Assembly: GCA_045641505.1 (NCBI GenBank) | Contig: JAZUHB010000035.1 | Coordinates: 1 to 10,651, forward strand | Length of the DNA: 10,651 bases | Reading direction: 5' to 3' | Origin: JAZQNF01 sp045641505 | GTDB lineage: Bacteria; Bacillota; Clostridia; Lachnospirales; Bianqueaceae | Part shown: one piece after another, positions 1 to 6,410 of the stretch | Numbering within the stretch: the first letter of the stretch is position 1 | Layout: each line of letters begins with the position of its first letter | Notes under the pieces: model-generated | What the model was told of the DNA's origin: nothing | What the model saw: the letters and a program-made list of their open reading frames with translations, nothing else | Databases searched by the model: none | Position numbers and translations under genes: made by a program

Positions 1-173
1 TCCCGAAGGACCGCATCTTCCGCAGTTTCTCCCATATGTACCGCGCCGCCGATGGAATACAGATAATCTTCCCGTTCGTTTCCGGCAAATAAGACGCAGT
101 TGTTTTCAATGATAATGGCCGCCGCACGATATCTGAACCAATTTTTTCCCCTTGTAAACCCACAATCAAACAT
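1..173 (-). CDS. Nudix hydrolase, N-terminal part (cut by window edge)
   Basis: The first 57 codons of a gene that runs off the left edge. The ATG at 173-171 follows GGAG with a 7-base spacer. The translation begins MFDCGFTRGKNWFRYRAA, continues with a hydrophobic beta strand (AAIII, then CVLFAG), and reaches GGAVHMGETAEDAVLRE at about residues 42-58. This is the start of the Nudix box GX5EX7REUXEEXGU, whose acidic residues bind the divalent metal. Nudix enzymes hydrolyse nucleoside diphosphates linked to another moiety; the substrate cannot be told from this fragment. It starts 46 bases after the radical SAM stop with no terminator seen between, so co-transcription is possible. The DNA here (about 40% GC in 61-180) is much AT-richer than the neighbouring genes, which hints at separate ancestry. 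The family call is firm; the specificity is unknown. Confidence 0.85.
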   Translation of the reverse strand, partial: MFDCGFTRGKNWFRYRAAAIIIENNCVLFAGNEREDYLYSIGGAVHMGETAEDAVLR

Positions 174-219
174 TCTTTTTCTCCGCAAATCCTGATTTTC
201 CCCGCGTTTGCCGCGCCTT

Positions 220-1221
220 TTATTCCTCGGATTCTGCCGTGACCCCCTCGTAATCGAAGGCGGGGATGAAGCTCTCGCCCACGGTGCCGCCCTCCTGGAT
301 GAAGGCGTTCTCGATGCCGAGGGAAAACGCGTAGTCGATGAGCTTCGTGTATTCGCGCTCCGTGACGGGGCGGGCGAGCTCCGCCGGCGCAAAGCTAAGC
401 GGCGTGTACTGGTTCATCAGGCTGAACCAGACCGCGTCGCCGTAGCGCTTGTACAGATGCCGCAGCACGCGCTTCGAGTCGTCGAGGTGGCCGGGCAGCA
501 GGAGGTGGCGGATGATCACGCCGCGGCGGATCAGGCCGCGCTCATCGAAGACGGGCTCGCCGGTCTGGCGGAGCATCTCGTCGATTGCGGCGAGCGCGCG
601 CTCCGGGTAGTCGGCGGCGCGGCTGTAGCGGGCCGCGAGCTCCGGCGACCAATATTTGAAGTCGGGCAGATAGACGTCCACCGTGCCCTCGAGCAGGCGG
701 AGCGTCTCCGGCAGCTCGTAGGCTGAGCTGTTCCAGACCACGGGCAGGGTGAGGCCCCGCTCCCGGGCGGCGCGGACCGCGGGCGGGATCAAGGGCGTGT
801 AGTGCGTCGCGGTGACCAGGTTGAGGTTCAGCGCGCCCTTCGCCTGAAGCTCCAGGAAGATCTCCGTCAGGCGCTCCGGCGTGACCGCGCGGCCGATCTC
901 GGCGCGGGCGATGTCCCGGTTCTGGCAGAAGGCGCAGCGGAGATTGCAGCCGCTGAAGAAGACGGCGCCGCTCCCCGGCGGAAGCTCGCCCTCCTTCTCC
1001 GGCGTGCCCGAAATGACGGGCTCCTCCCAATAGTGGAGCGCCGCCCGCGCGAGGCGAAGCCCGCTGCCGACGCCGCAGAAGCCGACGGCAGGGGCGCCGC
1101 GGTCCGGCGGGCCGGACCGCCGGTCTACAGACCTTCGGTCTACAGACCTCCGGTCTGTTCCGCATTGCCGCGGGCAAAGCCGGCACTCGGCAAAAAGATT
1201 CAGATCAGACTCCGCAGCCAT
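220..1221 (-). CDS. Radical SAM protein, COG1313 / PflX-like (PFL-activase-related)
   Basis: A protein of 333 aa. The radical SAM cluster motif CxxxCxxC is seen as GCNLRCAFCQN (Cys92, 96, 99), followed by typical barrel sequence (VTATHYTPLIP, VDVYLPDFKYW). An N-terminal Cys set (CRLCPRQCG at 13-21, GFCG at 47-50) precedes ARAALHYWEEPVISG, which I recognise from COG1313, a family annotated as pyruvate formate-lyase activase-like but of unproven function. Chemistry expected: reductive cleavage of S-adenosylmethionine to a 5'-deoxyadenosyl radical; the target protein or substrate is unknown. The ATG at 1221 is chosen over an open GTG at 1413 because it follows GGAGGA by 9 bases and conserved sequence begins 12 residues later. 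It overlaps the end of the yprB-like gene by 22 bases, so the two are probably translationally linked. Oddity: a repeated DRRSV insertion (residues 23-36) lengthens the loop between the two N-terminal Cys groups. Confidence 0.85.
   Translation of the reverse strand: MAAESDLNLFAECRLCPRQCGTDRRSVDRRSVDRRSGPPDRGAPAVGFCGVGSGLRLARAALHYWEEPVISGTPEKEGELPPGSGAVFFSGCNLRCAFCQNRDIARAEIGRAVTPERLTEIFLELQAKGALNLNLVTATHYTPLIPPAVRAARERGLTLPVVWNSSAYELPETLRLLEGTVDVYLPDFKYWSPELAARYSRAADYPERALAAIDEMLRQTGEPVFDERGLIRRGVIIRHLLLPGHLDDSKRVLRHLYKRYGDAVWFSLMNQYTPLSFAPAELARPVTEREYTKLIDYAFSLGIENAFIQEGGTVGESFIPAFDYEGVTAESEE
1099..1160 (-). repeat. In-frame palindromic tandem repeat cluster inside the radical SAM gene
   Basis: Two adjacent 15-base units (1122-1136 and 1137-1151, each starting GGTCTACAGACC on the plus strand) are followed by a partial third (GGTCTG). 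Next to them is a perfect inverted repeat, GGTCCGGC-gg-GCCGGACC, at 1101-1118. On the coding strand this reads as a row of short hairpins of the type GACC-nnn-GGTC and encodes DRRSV-DRRSV-DRRS followed by GPPDRG. The repeat is a multiple of three, so the frame is kept. It sits between the conserved Cys groups, in a loop that is short in the COG1313 proteins I remember. Confidence 0.8.
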
Positions 1222-2327
1222 TCGCTCAGCTCCTCCGGGGCGGCCGCCGCGCACAGCACGCGAAGCTCGCCCTCCTCCAGATAGACATCCTTCTCCCGAA
1301 GCTCCTGCCGGTAGGCGCGGAGCCGCAGCCCCTTCGCCGCCGCCAGGCTCTCCAGCAGCGCGAAGCGGGCCGCCGGAACGGGATAGAAGCAGCCGGCCTT
1401 CCGCAGATAGCACTCCTCGCGCTTCGCCTTGCGGCGCGCGCCCGCGGGGATCCGGTCCGCCAGCGAACGGTGCACGATCTGCGCGGTTTCCGGCAGATAG
1501 AAATAGTCCTGATAGTCCGGCAGGTAGTAGCGGAGCTCGCCGCCGACGGGCCGCGCCGCCAGCTCGAGCGCCGCCTCGCCGCGCGCCGCGAAGATCCGTC
1601 CCTCCGGCACGCTCCAGGCCGCCGAGAGCGGAAGCGCCTCCGCGAGACCGAAGCAGACGCGCCCGTCCCGCTCCGCGAGCGACACGACCCGCGCCGTCCG
1701 CAGCGCCTGCACGAAGCCCGCCACCCGAAGGAGCGCCGGCATGTTCGCCACGTCCTCGTAGTTGTGGAGCAGGAGCACCTGCTCGAGCCGCGCGTCGCCG
1801 GTCGCGGAATATTCATCGAAGAGCTCGATCAGCTGGCCGCCGGAAAACGCGTCCTCGCGGTCGATCCCCAGGAAGCGCTCCCAGGTCTTGAGCTTCCGGT
1901 CGGGCAGACCGAAGAGCGACGCGAACGGGCGGTAGACCCGCATCAGATCGACCGAGCAGACGTCCGCGGGCACGCCGTCCTTCTCCGCGAGCCGCGGGAA
2001 GGCCGTGAGCCGGAGCTTCTTCGCGCGGAACTGCAGGTAGGGCAGATCGAAGGCGTCGCCGTTGTAGCTGATCAGGGTCCGGAACCCCGCCAGCCGCTCG
2101 CCGGCCGCCTTGAGCACCGCGCGCTCGTCGCCGCCGTTCTTCGCGAGATACTGCTCCTCCACCGGGACGCCGTCCTCGAGGTACAGAACGCCCACCAGAT
2201 AGATGCCGTTCGCGAGCTTGTTGAGGCCGAGGGTCTCGATGTCCACGAAGGCGCTGCCGGGGTAGAGGCGCTGCCAGAGGGCCAGATCCTCCTCCGGGAG
2301 AGCGGGATGGGAAACGAAGAGTTTCAT
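1200..2327 (-). CDS. YprB-like ribonuclease H-fold 3'-5' exonuclease (DnaQ-like)
   Basis: A 375-aa protein. The N-terminal half carries the DEDD exonuclease signature: FVDIET with Asp29 and Glu31, SYNGDAFDLPYL with Asn89 and Asp94, and HNYEDV with Asp192. This is the RNase_H_2/YprB-like family, predicted two-metal-ion 3'-5' exonucleases acting on nucleic acid; the biological substrate is not established. The C-terminal region (about 215-375) has no motif I recognise. The start at 2327 is supported by GGAAGG with a 7-base spacer and by MKLFVSH leading into the first conserved strand; an upstream GTG at 2408 would read through the structured leader and is less likely. The gene follows the ispH-S1 terminator, so it needs its own promoter or read-through, and it overlaps the radical SAM gene downstream. 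Confidence 0.85.
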   Translation of the reverse strand: MKLFVSHPALPEEDLALWQRLYPGSAFVDIETLGLNKLANGIYLVGVLYLEDGVPVEEQYLAKNGGDERAVLKAAGERLAGFRTLISYNGDAFDLPYLQFRAKKLRLTAFPRLAEKDGVPADVCSVDLMRVYRPFASLFGLPDRKLKTWERFLGIDREDAFSGGQLIELFDEYSATGDARLEQVLLLHNYEDVANMPALLRVAGFVQALRTARVVSLAERDGRVCFGLAEALPLSAAWSVPEGRIFAARGEAALELAARPVGGELRYYLPDYQDYFYLPETAQIVHRSLADRIPAGARRKAKREECYLRKAGCFYPVPAARFALLESLAAAKGLRLRAYRQELREKDVYLEEGELRVLCAAAAPEELSEWLRSLI

Positions 2328-2455
2328 GCGGATTCCTTCCGGGCGGGGCTGCCCGCCGTTTTGCAGAGATCGCGGCACGCGCCGCGGAAATCGGGTGCCG
2401 CGGTACACGCCGCGGAGACAAATTGACGCGGCACGTTCCGCCGCGGATGATTATG
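2328..2455 (-). promoter_or_regulatory. Hairpin-rich leader upstream of the yprB-like gene
   Basis: This non-coding stretch between the ispH-S1 terminator and the yprB-like start contains three 8-base arms, CGCGGCAC or its complement, at 2371-2378, 2395-2402 and 2427-2434. The middle arm can pair with either outer arm (loops of 16 and 24 bases), so two mutually exclusive hairpins are possible. A further perfect hairpin, GGCGGG-gctg-CCCGCC, lies at 2342-2357, directly against the ribosome binding site. Four CCGCGG palindromes occur at 2382, 2398, 2410 and 2441. A CATAAT -10-like hexamer lies at 2455-2450 but lacks a convincing -35. Regulation is inferred only from base pairing, and high GC content makes chance stems more likely. 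Confidence 0.35.
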
Positions 2456-2487
2456 AAAAAAGCACGCTTCCGGGGAAACGTGCTTTT
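2456..2487 (-). terminator. Rho-independent terminator after ispH-S1
   Basis: On the minus strand AAAAGCACG and CGTGCTTTT form a 9-bp stem around a 12-base loop, ending in a run of six T. It begins 18 bases after the S1 stop codon, so it closes the scpA-to-ispH unit. On the plus strand the same stem is followed by only four T, so any activity in that direction would be weaker. Confidence 0.9.
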
Positions 2488-2505
2488 GTGTTGCGTTGGC
2501 TGCTC

Positions 2506-4434
2506 TTACGCCTCGGCGGGAGCTTCCTCCTCGGCCGCTTCCTCGGGCTCCATGGCCTTCAGGCTCAGGGAGATGCGGTTGCGGGCGGGATCGAAATCGA
2601 TGACCTCAGCCTCGACCTCCTGGCCGATGGTCAGGACTTCCGCGGGGCTCTTGACGAACTTGCGGGACAGGTGAGAGATGTGGATCAGCGCATCGATGTC
2701 CTTCTCGAGCTCGACGAAGGCGCCGAAGTCGGAGAAGCGCACGACCTTACCCTTGACGACGTTGCCGACGGCGTACTTCTCGGCGGCGGCGGTCCAGGGA
2801 TTCTCATCGGGGAACTTGGTGGTCAGGGAGATCCGCTTGGTCTCGGGATCGACGCTCTTGACCAGAACCTCGAGCTGCTGGCCTTCCTTGCAGTACTGGC
2901 CGGGATGACGGACACCCTTCCAGCCCATCTCGGAGAGATGCAGCATGCCATCCACGCCGCCCAGATCGACGAACGCGCAGTAGCTGGTAACGTTGCGGAC
3001 AGTGCCCATGATGCGCTGGCCCTCGGCGATGTTCGCCAGAGCCTCTTCACGCTTGGCGGCGCGCTCGGCGCCGATGACACCCTTGCGGTCGCCGCAGAAA
3101 CCGTCGCGACGGTTGCGGCTGGGGATGATGCGGAAGGAAACTTCCTGACCCACGAAGATGCCCAGATCCTCGACACGCTTGGTGTCGACGCGGGAACCGG
3201 GGATGAAGATGCGGTTACCGTTATAATCAACGATAAGGCCCTTGTCGGCGATGGCTTCCACGACCTTGCCGGTCAGCACGGTCTTGTTCTCCTCGGCCGC
3301 CTTGAGTTCCTCATAGGCGCGGTTCTCGAGAAGACGCTTGCGGGAAAGCAGAACCTCCTGATCACCCTTCTTGATGACCTTGACTTCGATCTCGTCGCCA
3401 ACCTTGACCTGCTCGGTCAGAGGTGCATCGGTGCCGCCAAATTCGCTCTTGGTCATGATGCCGTCGCATTTGCATCCGATGTTGAAGACGATTTCTCCTT
3501 CCGTGACCTGCAGCACGGTGCCGGTCACGACTGCGCCAGTTCTTACGTTGACGTAACTTTCGTTCAACATCTCCTCAAAATTGGCTTCACTCATTTCGTA
3601 CACAACCTCCTGAATAAAATAGTCCGGTGTCGAAGCGCCCGCGGTGATGCCCACGCGCAGACTGCTTCCCGGTTGGAACAAAGTATCTGGCAGATCCTTC
3701 ACGTTTCCGACCAGGTAAGTGGCTTTGCATCGCGAAAGACACAACTCATACAACTTGCGGGTGTTGGAACTGAGAGCGGAGCCCAGCACCAACATCACGT
3801 CAGAACTACCCGCAAGAGACAGCGCCTCCCGTTGATGATTTGCTGTCGAATTGCATATAGTGCTAGAGATGGTGACATTATACTCCCGTTTCTTCAATTC
3901 GGCAACTGTTTTTTCAAATTTCTGAGAATCGAAGGTCGTCTGGGAAACGAGATGATAGCGGCGGGACGGATCGAGGGGGACCGTTCCGAGCTCCTCCGGA
4001 CCCGAAATCACCCGGCAGGGGACGCGGCACCAGCCCCGGATTCCGACCACCTCGGGGTGCGAGGCGTCGCCCAGGATGAGGATCTCCTCGTCCTCGCCCT
4101 CGACGGCGCGGACGATCTCGTGGATCTTTTTCACGTAGGGACAGGTGGCGTCGACGACGGACGCGCCTGTGGCTTCGAGGCGCGGCACGACCTCCGGCCC
4201 CACGCCGTGGGCCCGGATGATGACGGTGTCGCCGGGACGGAGCTCCTCCTCCGCGGTGAGCTCGCAAACGCCCGCGCGGCGGAGATCTCCGATCACCTGC
4301 TCGTTGTGGATCAGGGGTCCGTAGGTGAGGACCCGGGCGCCGGGAGAAGCTGCCTCCGCCGTCTCCAGCGCGGTCTTGATGGCAGAGCGTACGCCGAAAC
4401 AAAAGCCCGCGGTCCGCGCGACCTCGATGCTTAT
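2506..4434 (-). CDS. ispH: IspH (HMBPP reductase) - ribosomal protein S1 fusion, no canonical start codon
   Basis: A bifunctional protein of about 642 aa if it starts at the AUA codon 4434-4432. Residues 1 to about 285 are IspH, the 4Fe-4S enzyme that makes IPP and DMAPP in the last step of the MEP isoprenoid pathway. The cluster ligands are Cys12 (TAGFCFGV), Cys98 (DATCPYV) and Cys194 (TICNSTANHQ), and RAHGV and HPEVVGIRG are present. Four S1 RNA-binding domains follow (about 301-366, 385-451, 473-541, 560-626), the last two most typical (FVDLGGVDGMLHLSE and DFGAFVELEKDIDALIHIS), then an acidic Glu/Ala tail. This fusion is known in Clostridia. No ATG, GTG or TTG lies in frame before Cys12; the first is GTG 4296, which would delete a ligand. 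AUA overlaps the cmk stop (ATAA); a -1 frameshift from cmk is the alternative entry. The IspH C-terminal half (3541-3960) is about 49% GC against about 72% just upstream. Confidence 0.9.
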   Translation of the reverse strand: MSIEVARTAGFCFGVRSAIKTALETAEAASPGARVLTYGPLIHNEQVIGDLRRAGVCELTAEEELRPGDTVIIRAHGVGPEVVPRLEATGASVVDATCPYVKKIHEIVRAVEGEDEEILILGDASHPEVVGIRGWCRVPCRVISGPEELGTVPLDPSRRYHLVSQTTFDSQKFEKTVAELKKREYNVTISSTICNSTANHQREALSLAGSSDVMLVLGSALSSNTRKLYELCLSRCKATYLVGNVKDLPDTLFQPGSSLRVGITAGASTPDYFIQEVVYEMSEANFEEMLNESYVNVRTGAVVTGTVLQVTEGEIVFNIGCKCDGIMTKSEFGGTDAPLTEQVKVGDEIEVKVIKKGDQEVLLSRKRLLENRAYEELKAAEENKTVLTGKVVEAIADKGLIVDYNGNRIFIPGSRVDTKRVEDLGIFVGQEVSFRIIPSRNRRDGFCGDRKGVIGAERAAKREEALANIAEGQRIMGTVRNVTSYCAFVDLGGVDGMLHLSEMGWKGVRHPGQYCKEGQQLEVLVKSVDPETKRISLTTKFPDENPWTAAAEKYAVGNVVKGKVVRFSDFGAFVELEKDIDALIHISHLSRKFVKSPAEVLTIGQEVEAEVIDFDPARNRISLSLKAMEPEEAAEEEAPAEA

Positions 4435-5120
4435 GCCCCGGCGAAGGCTTTTTTTGAGCGGACGTCCTCCACGAGGCGGCAGATTTCGTCCGTCACTTCC
4501 CCGAGCGTCATGTGGGTCGTATCCAGCAGGATCGCGTCCTCCGCCTGACGGAGCGGCGCGACCTCGCGGTGCGAGTCGCGGTAGTCGCGCTCCTCGATGT
4601 CGGCGATCACCTGCTCGAGGGTGACGTCCTTTTCGCCCTTCTCCAGGAGCTCCAGGTAGCGGCGGGGTCCGCGCTCGGCGGCGTCCGCGGTGACGTAGAG
4701 CTTGAGGTCCGCGTTCGGGAAGATCACGGTGCCGATGTCGCGGCCGTCCATGATCAGATCGTATTTCTTTCCCAGGTCCTGCTGCAGCTGAAGGAGCTTC
4801 TGCCGGACCTCCGGATAGGCCGAGGTACGGCTCGCGGCGTCGCTGGCCTCCGGCGTGCGGATGAAGGGCGTGAGATCCTCGCCGTTCACCCAGACCCGCT
4901 GGCCCTCCTCCGTGTAGGTCACGTCGAACACGAGGGGCTCGATGGCGCGGGCCACCGCCTCCCGGTCGTCGATGTTCACGCCCGCGCGGAGCACGTAGAG
5001 GCCGAGGCCCCGGTACATCGCGCCGGTGTCCACGTAATGGAGTCCGGTGCGGGCAGCCACGGCTTTCGCCGCCGTGCTCTTCCCGGCGCCGCCGGGCCCG
5101 TCGATGGCAACGTTGATCAT
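4431..5120 (-). CDS. cmk: (d)CMP kinase (cytidylate kinase)
   Basis: A 229-aa protein of usual family length. It phosphorylates CMP and dCMP with ATP in the cytosol, feeding pyrimidine nucleotide pools. The P-loop GPGGAGKST is at residues 8-16, the CMP-binding segment YVDTGAMYRG at about 29-38, the central DGRDIGTVIFPNADLKLYVTA around 120-140, and the lid-type segment IEERDYRDSHREVAPL near 185-200. The ATG is preceded by AAGGAGG with a 4-base spacer, and it overlaps the flavoprotein stop in an ATGA, so the two are translationally coupled. The stop TAA (4433-4431) overlaps the presumed AUA start of ispH. In many clostridia a plsC gene lies between cmk and ispH; none is present here. Seven A's just before the stop may allow frameshifting into ispH. 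Confidence 0.95.
   Translation of the reverse strand: MINVAIDGPGGAGKSTAAKAVAARTGLHYVDTGAMYRGLGLYVLRAGVNIDDREAVARAIEPLVFDVTYTEEGQRVWVNGEDLTPFIRTPEASDAASRTSAYPEVRQKLLQLQQDLGKKYDLIMDGRDIGTVIFPNADLKLYVTADAAERGPRRYLELLEKGEKDVTLEQVIADIEERDYRDSHREVAPLRQAEDAILLDTTHMTLGEVTDEICRLVEDVRSKKAFAGA
4449..4470 (-). promoter_or_regulatory. Candidate -1 programmed frameshift signal at the 3' end of cmk
   Basis: On the coding strand, in the cmk frame, the codons read TCA AAA AAA GCC. This places an A-AAA-AAA heptamer (4455-4449) in the X-XXY-YYZ phase required for -1 tandem slippage. GGAGG (4470-4466) precedes it by exactly 10 bases, the spacing of the stimulatory Shine-Dalgarno-like element in E. coli dnaX. 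The -1 frame from here is the ispH frame, open through SLRRGI into SIEVARTAGFCFG. No start codon sits at the right distance from this GGAGG in either frame. Whether a stimulatory downstream structure exists was not computed. Confidence 0.45.
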
Positions 5121-6391
5121 GCTTCCTCCTTCGTCCGAAGGGCTTCGCCCGCGCTGTAGCCGGTCGAGAAGGCCAGCTGCAGGTTGAAGCCGCCCGTCAG
5201 TGCGTCGATGTCCAGTAGTTCGCCCGCGAGATAAAGGCCCTCGCAGCGCTTCGATTCCATGGTCTTCGGGTCGACCTCGGCGGTGGGGATGCCGCCCGCC
5301 GTGATGACCGCCTCCTCGATGGGGCGGGGGCCGGTGACCGTGAGGACCAGGTCCTTCAGGAAGGTCCGGAGCGCGGTCCGCTCCGCCTTCGAGATCTCGG
5401 CGCCCTTCTTCTCGCCGGAAAGCCCGGTGAGGGTGAGCGCAATCGCGATCATTTTATGGGGGAGAAGTTCCGCGAGAATCTGCCGGAGCGGCGCCTTCGC
5501 GCCCTCCGTAAACTCCCGCCGGAGCCGATTGTCCAGTTCCTCCTCGGTAAGCGCGGGCTTGAGGTCGAGGTGCAGCTGCACGCCGTCCCCGTAGCCGCGG
5601 CCCTCCGCCGCGAGCCGCGCGCCCAGAAGGCTCGAGGCCGTGAGCACGAGCGGTCCCGTCACGCCGAAGGGCGCGAACGAGAGCTCGCCGAAGTCCTTTT
5701 CGACGGCGGCGCCGTCCAGCGTCACGCGGAGCCCCACGTTTTTCAGGGTGAGGCCCGTGAGCTCCGCCGGCCACTTTTCCTTCGTTTCGAGCGGGATGAG
5801 GCCGGGCCGCGTGGGCACGAGCGTGTGGCCGAGCGCCTTGGCGAAGCGGTAGCCCGCGCCGTCGGAGCCGGTCACGGGGTAGCTGAGGCCGCCCGTCGCC
5901 AGCACCAGCTCGCGGCAGCCGTACTCGCCGTCCGAGGTATCGAGCACGAAGCGCTCTTTGCCGCCGGGCGCCGCGCCGCGGACCGTCTTCACCTCGACGC
6001 CGGTCCGGAGACCCGCGCCGTTTTTCTTCGCGTAGCGGAGCAGCGCGTCGATGATGTCGAAGGAGCTGTCGGAGACCGGGAAGACCCGGCCGCCGCGCTC
6101 GGTCTTGAGAGGCGTGCCGTTCTCCTCGATCAGGCGCATGAGGTCCTCCGAGGAGAAGCGCGCCAGCGCCGAATAGAGGAAGCGGCCGCCCGTCACGATG
6201 TTCGCGGCGAAGTCCCGCCCCGTCGCGGCGTTGGTCACGTTGCAGCGGCCCTTGCCGGTGATCGCGATCTTCCGCCCGACCTTTTCGTTCCGTTCGAGGA
6301 GCAGCACCTTCCGGCCGCCCGAGGCCGCGCGCCCCGCCGCGACGAGACCCGCCGCGCCGGCGCCGACCACGATGATGTCAGAATATTTCAT
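5117..6391 (-). CDS. HI0933/YhiN-family FAD-dependent oxidoreductase (BaiN-like)
   Basis: A 424-aa flavoprotein. The N-terminal Rossmann dinucleotide motif is GAGAAG at residues 10-15 with ERNEKVGRK at the end of the second strand. The family signature AITGKGRCNVTN follows, then LATGGLSYPVTGSDGAGYRFA in the middle, PFGVTGPLVL, and a C-terminal TGGFNLQLAFSTGYSAGE that completes the FAD site. This is the HI0933 family (TIGR00275 type), often annotated as aminoacetone oxidase or BaiN-like; the physiological substrate is generally unknown, and bile acid activity should not be assumed. ATG 6391 is preferred because the fold begins four residues later; a GTG at 6412 lies inside a hairpin with no ribosome binding site. 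The ribosome binding site of 6391 is weak (CGGAAA). The gene overlaps cmk by four bases, a pairing common in clostridial genomes. Confidence 0.9.
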   Translation of the reverse strand: MKYSDIIVVGAGAAGLVAAGRAASGGRKVLLLERNEKVGRKIAITGKGRCNVTNAATGRDFAANIVTGGRFLYSALARFSSEDLMRLIEENGTPLKTERGGRVFPVSDSSFDIIDALLRYAKKNGAGLRTGVEVKTVRGAAPGGKERFVLDTSDGEYGCRELVLATGGLSYPVTGSDGAGYRFAKALGHTLVPTRPGLIPLETKEKWPAELTGLTLKNVGLRVTLDGAAVEKDFGELSFAPFGVTGPLVLTASSLLGARLAAEGRGYGDGVQLHLDLKPALTEEELDNRLRREFTEGAKAPLRQILAELLPHKMIAIALTLTGLSGEKKGAEISKAERTALRTFLKDLVLTVTGPRPIEEAVITAGGIPTAEVDPKTMESKRCEGLYLAGELLDIDALTGGFNLQLAFSTGYSAGEALRTKEEA

Positions 6392-6410
6392 AGGTTTTCC
6401 GTGTCTTTTC

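Noticed and set aside
1222..1413. Upstream GTG start at 1413 for the radical SAM gene
   Set aside because: The extra 64 residues are Gly/Ala/Arg-rich, lie wholly within the yprB-like gene in another frame, and precede the well-placed ATG 1221 with its GGAGGA.
2422..2454. TTGACG plus GATTAT as a plus-strand promoter
   Set aside because: The spacing is 21 bases, no plus-strand gene follows, and the region is better explained as a structured leader of the minus-strand gene.
2450..2478. CATAAT as a minus-strand promoter for the yprB-like gene
   Set aside because: No -35 better than 3 of 6 (TTTCCC) at 17 bases, and it overlaps the terminator stem. It is mentioned only within the leader entry.
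4294..4296. GTG at 4296 as the ispH start
   Set aside because: It would remove 46 residues including the essential TAGFCFGV segment with Cys12, although that sequence is intact and in frame upstream.
4480..4482. CTG at 4482 as an upstream start for ispH
   Set aside because: CTG starts are rare, there is no ribosome binding site at the right distance, and the added residues (PPRGGRP type) are the out-of-frame reading of cmk. It is kept only as a distant alternative.
2326..4548. Long plus-strand open frame opposite ispH-S1
   Set aside because: It mirrors the codons of a clear protein family on the minus strand. Its translation is compositionally biased (Asp/Leu/Ala/His rich) with no recognisable domain, as expected for antisense frames in GC-rich coding DNA.
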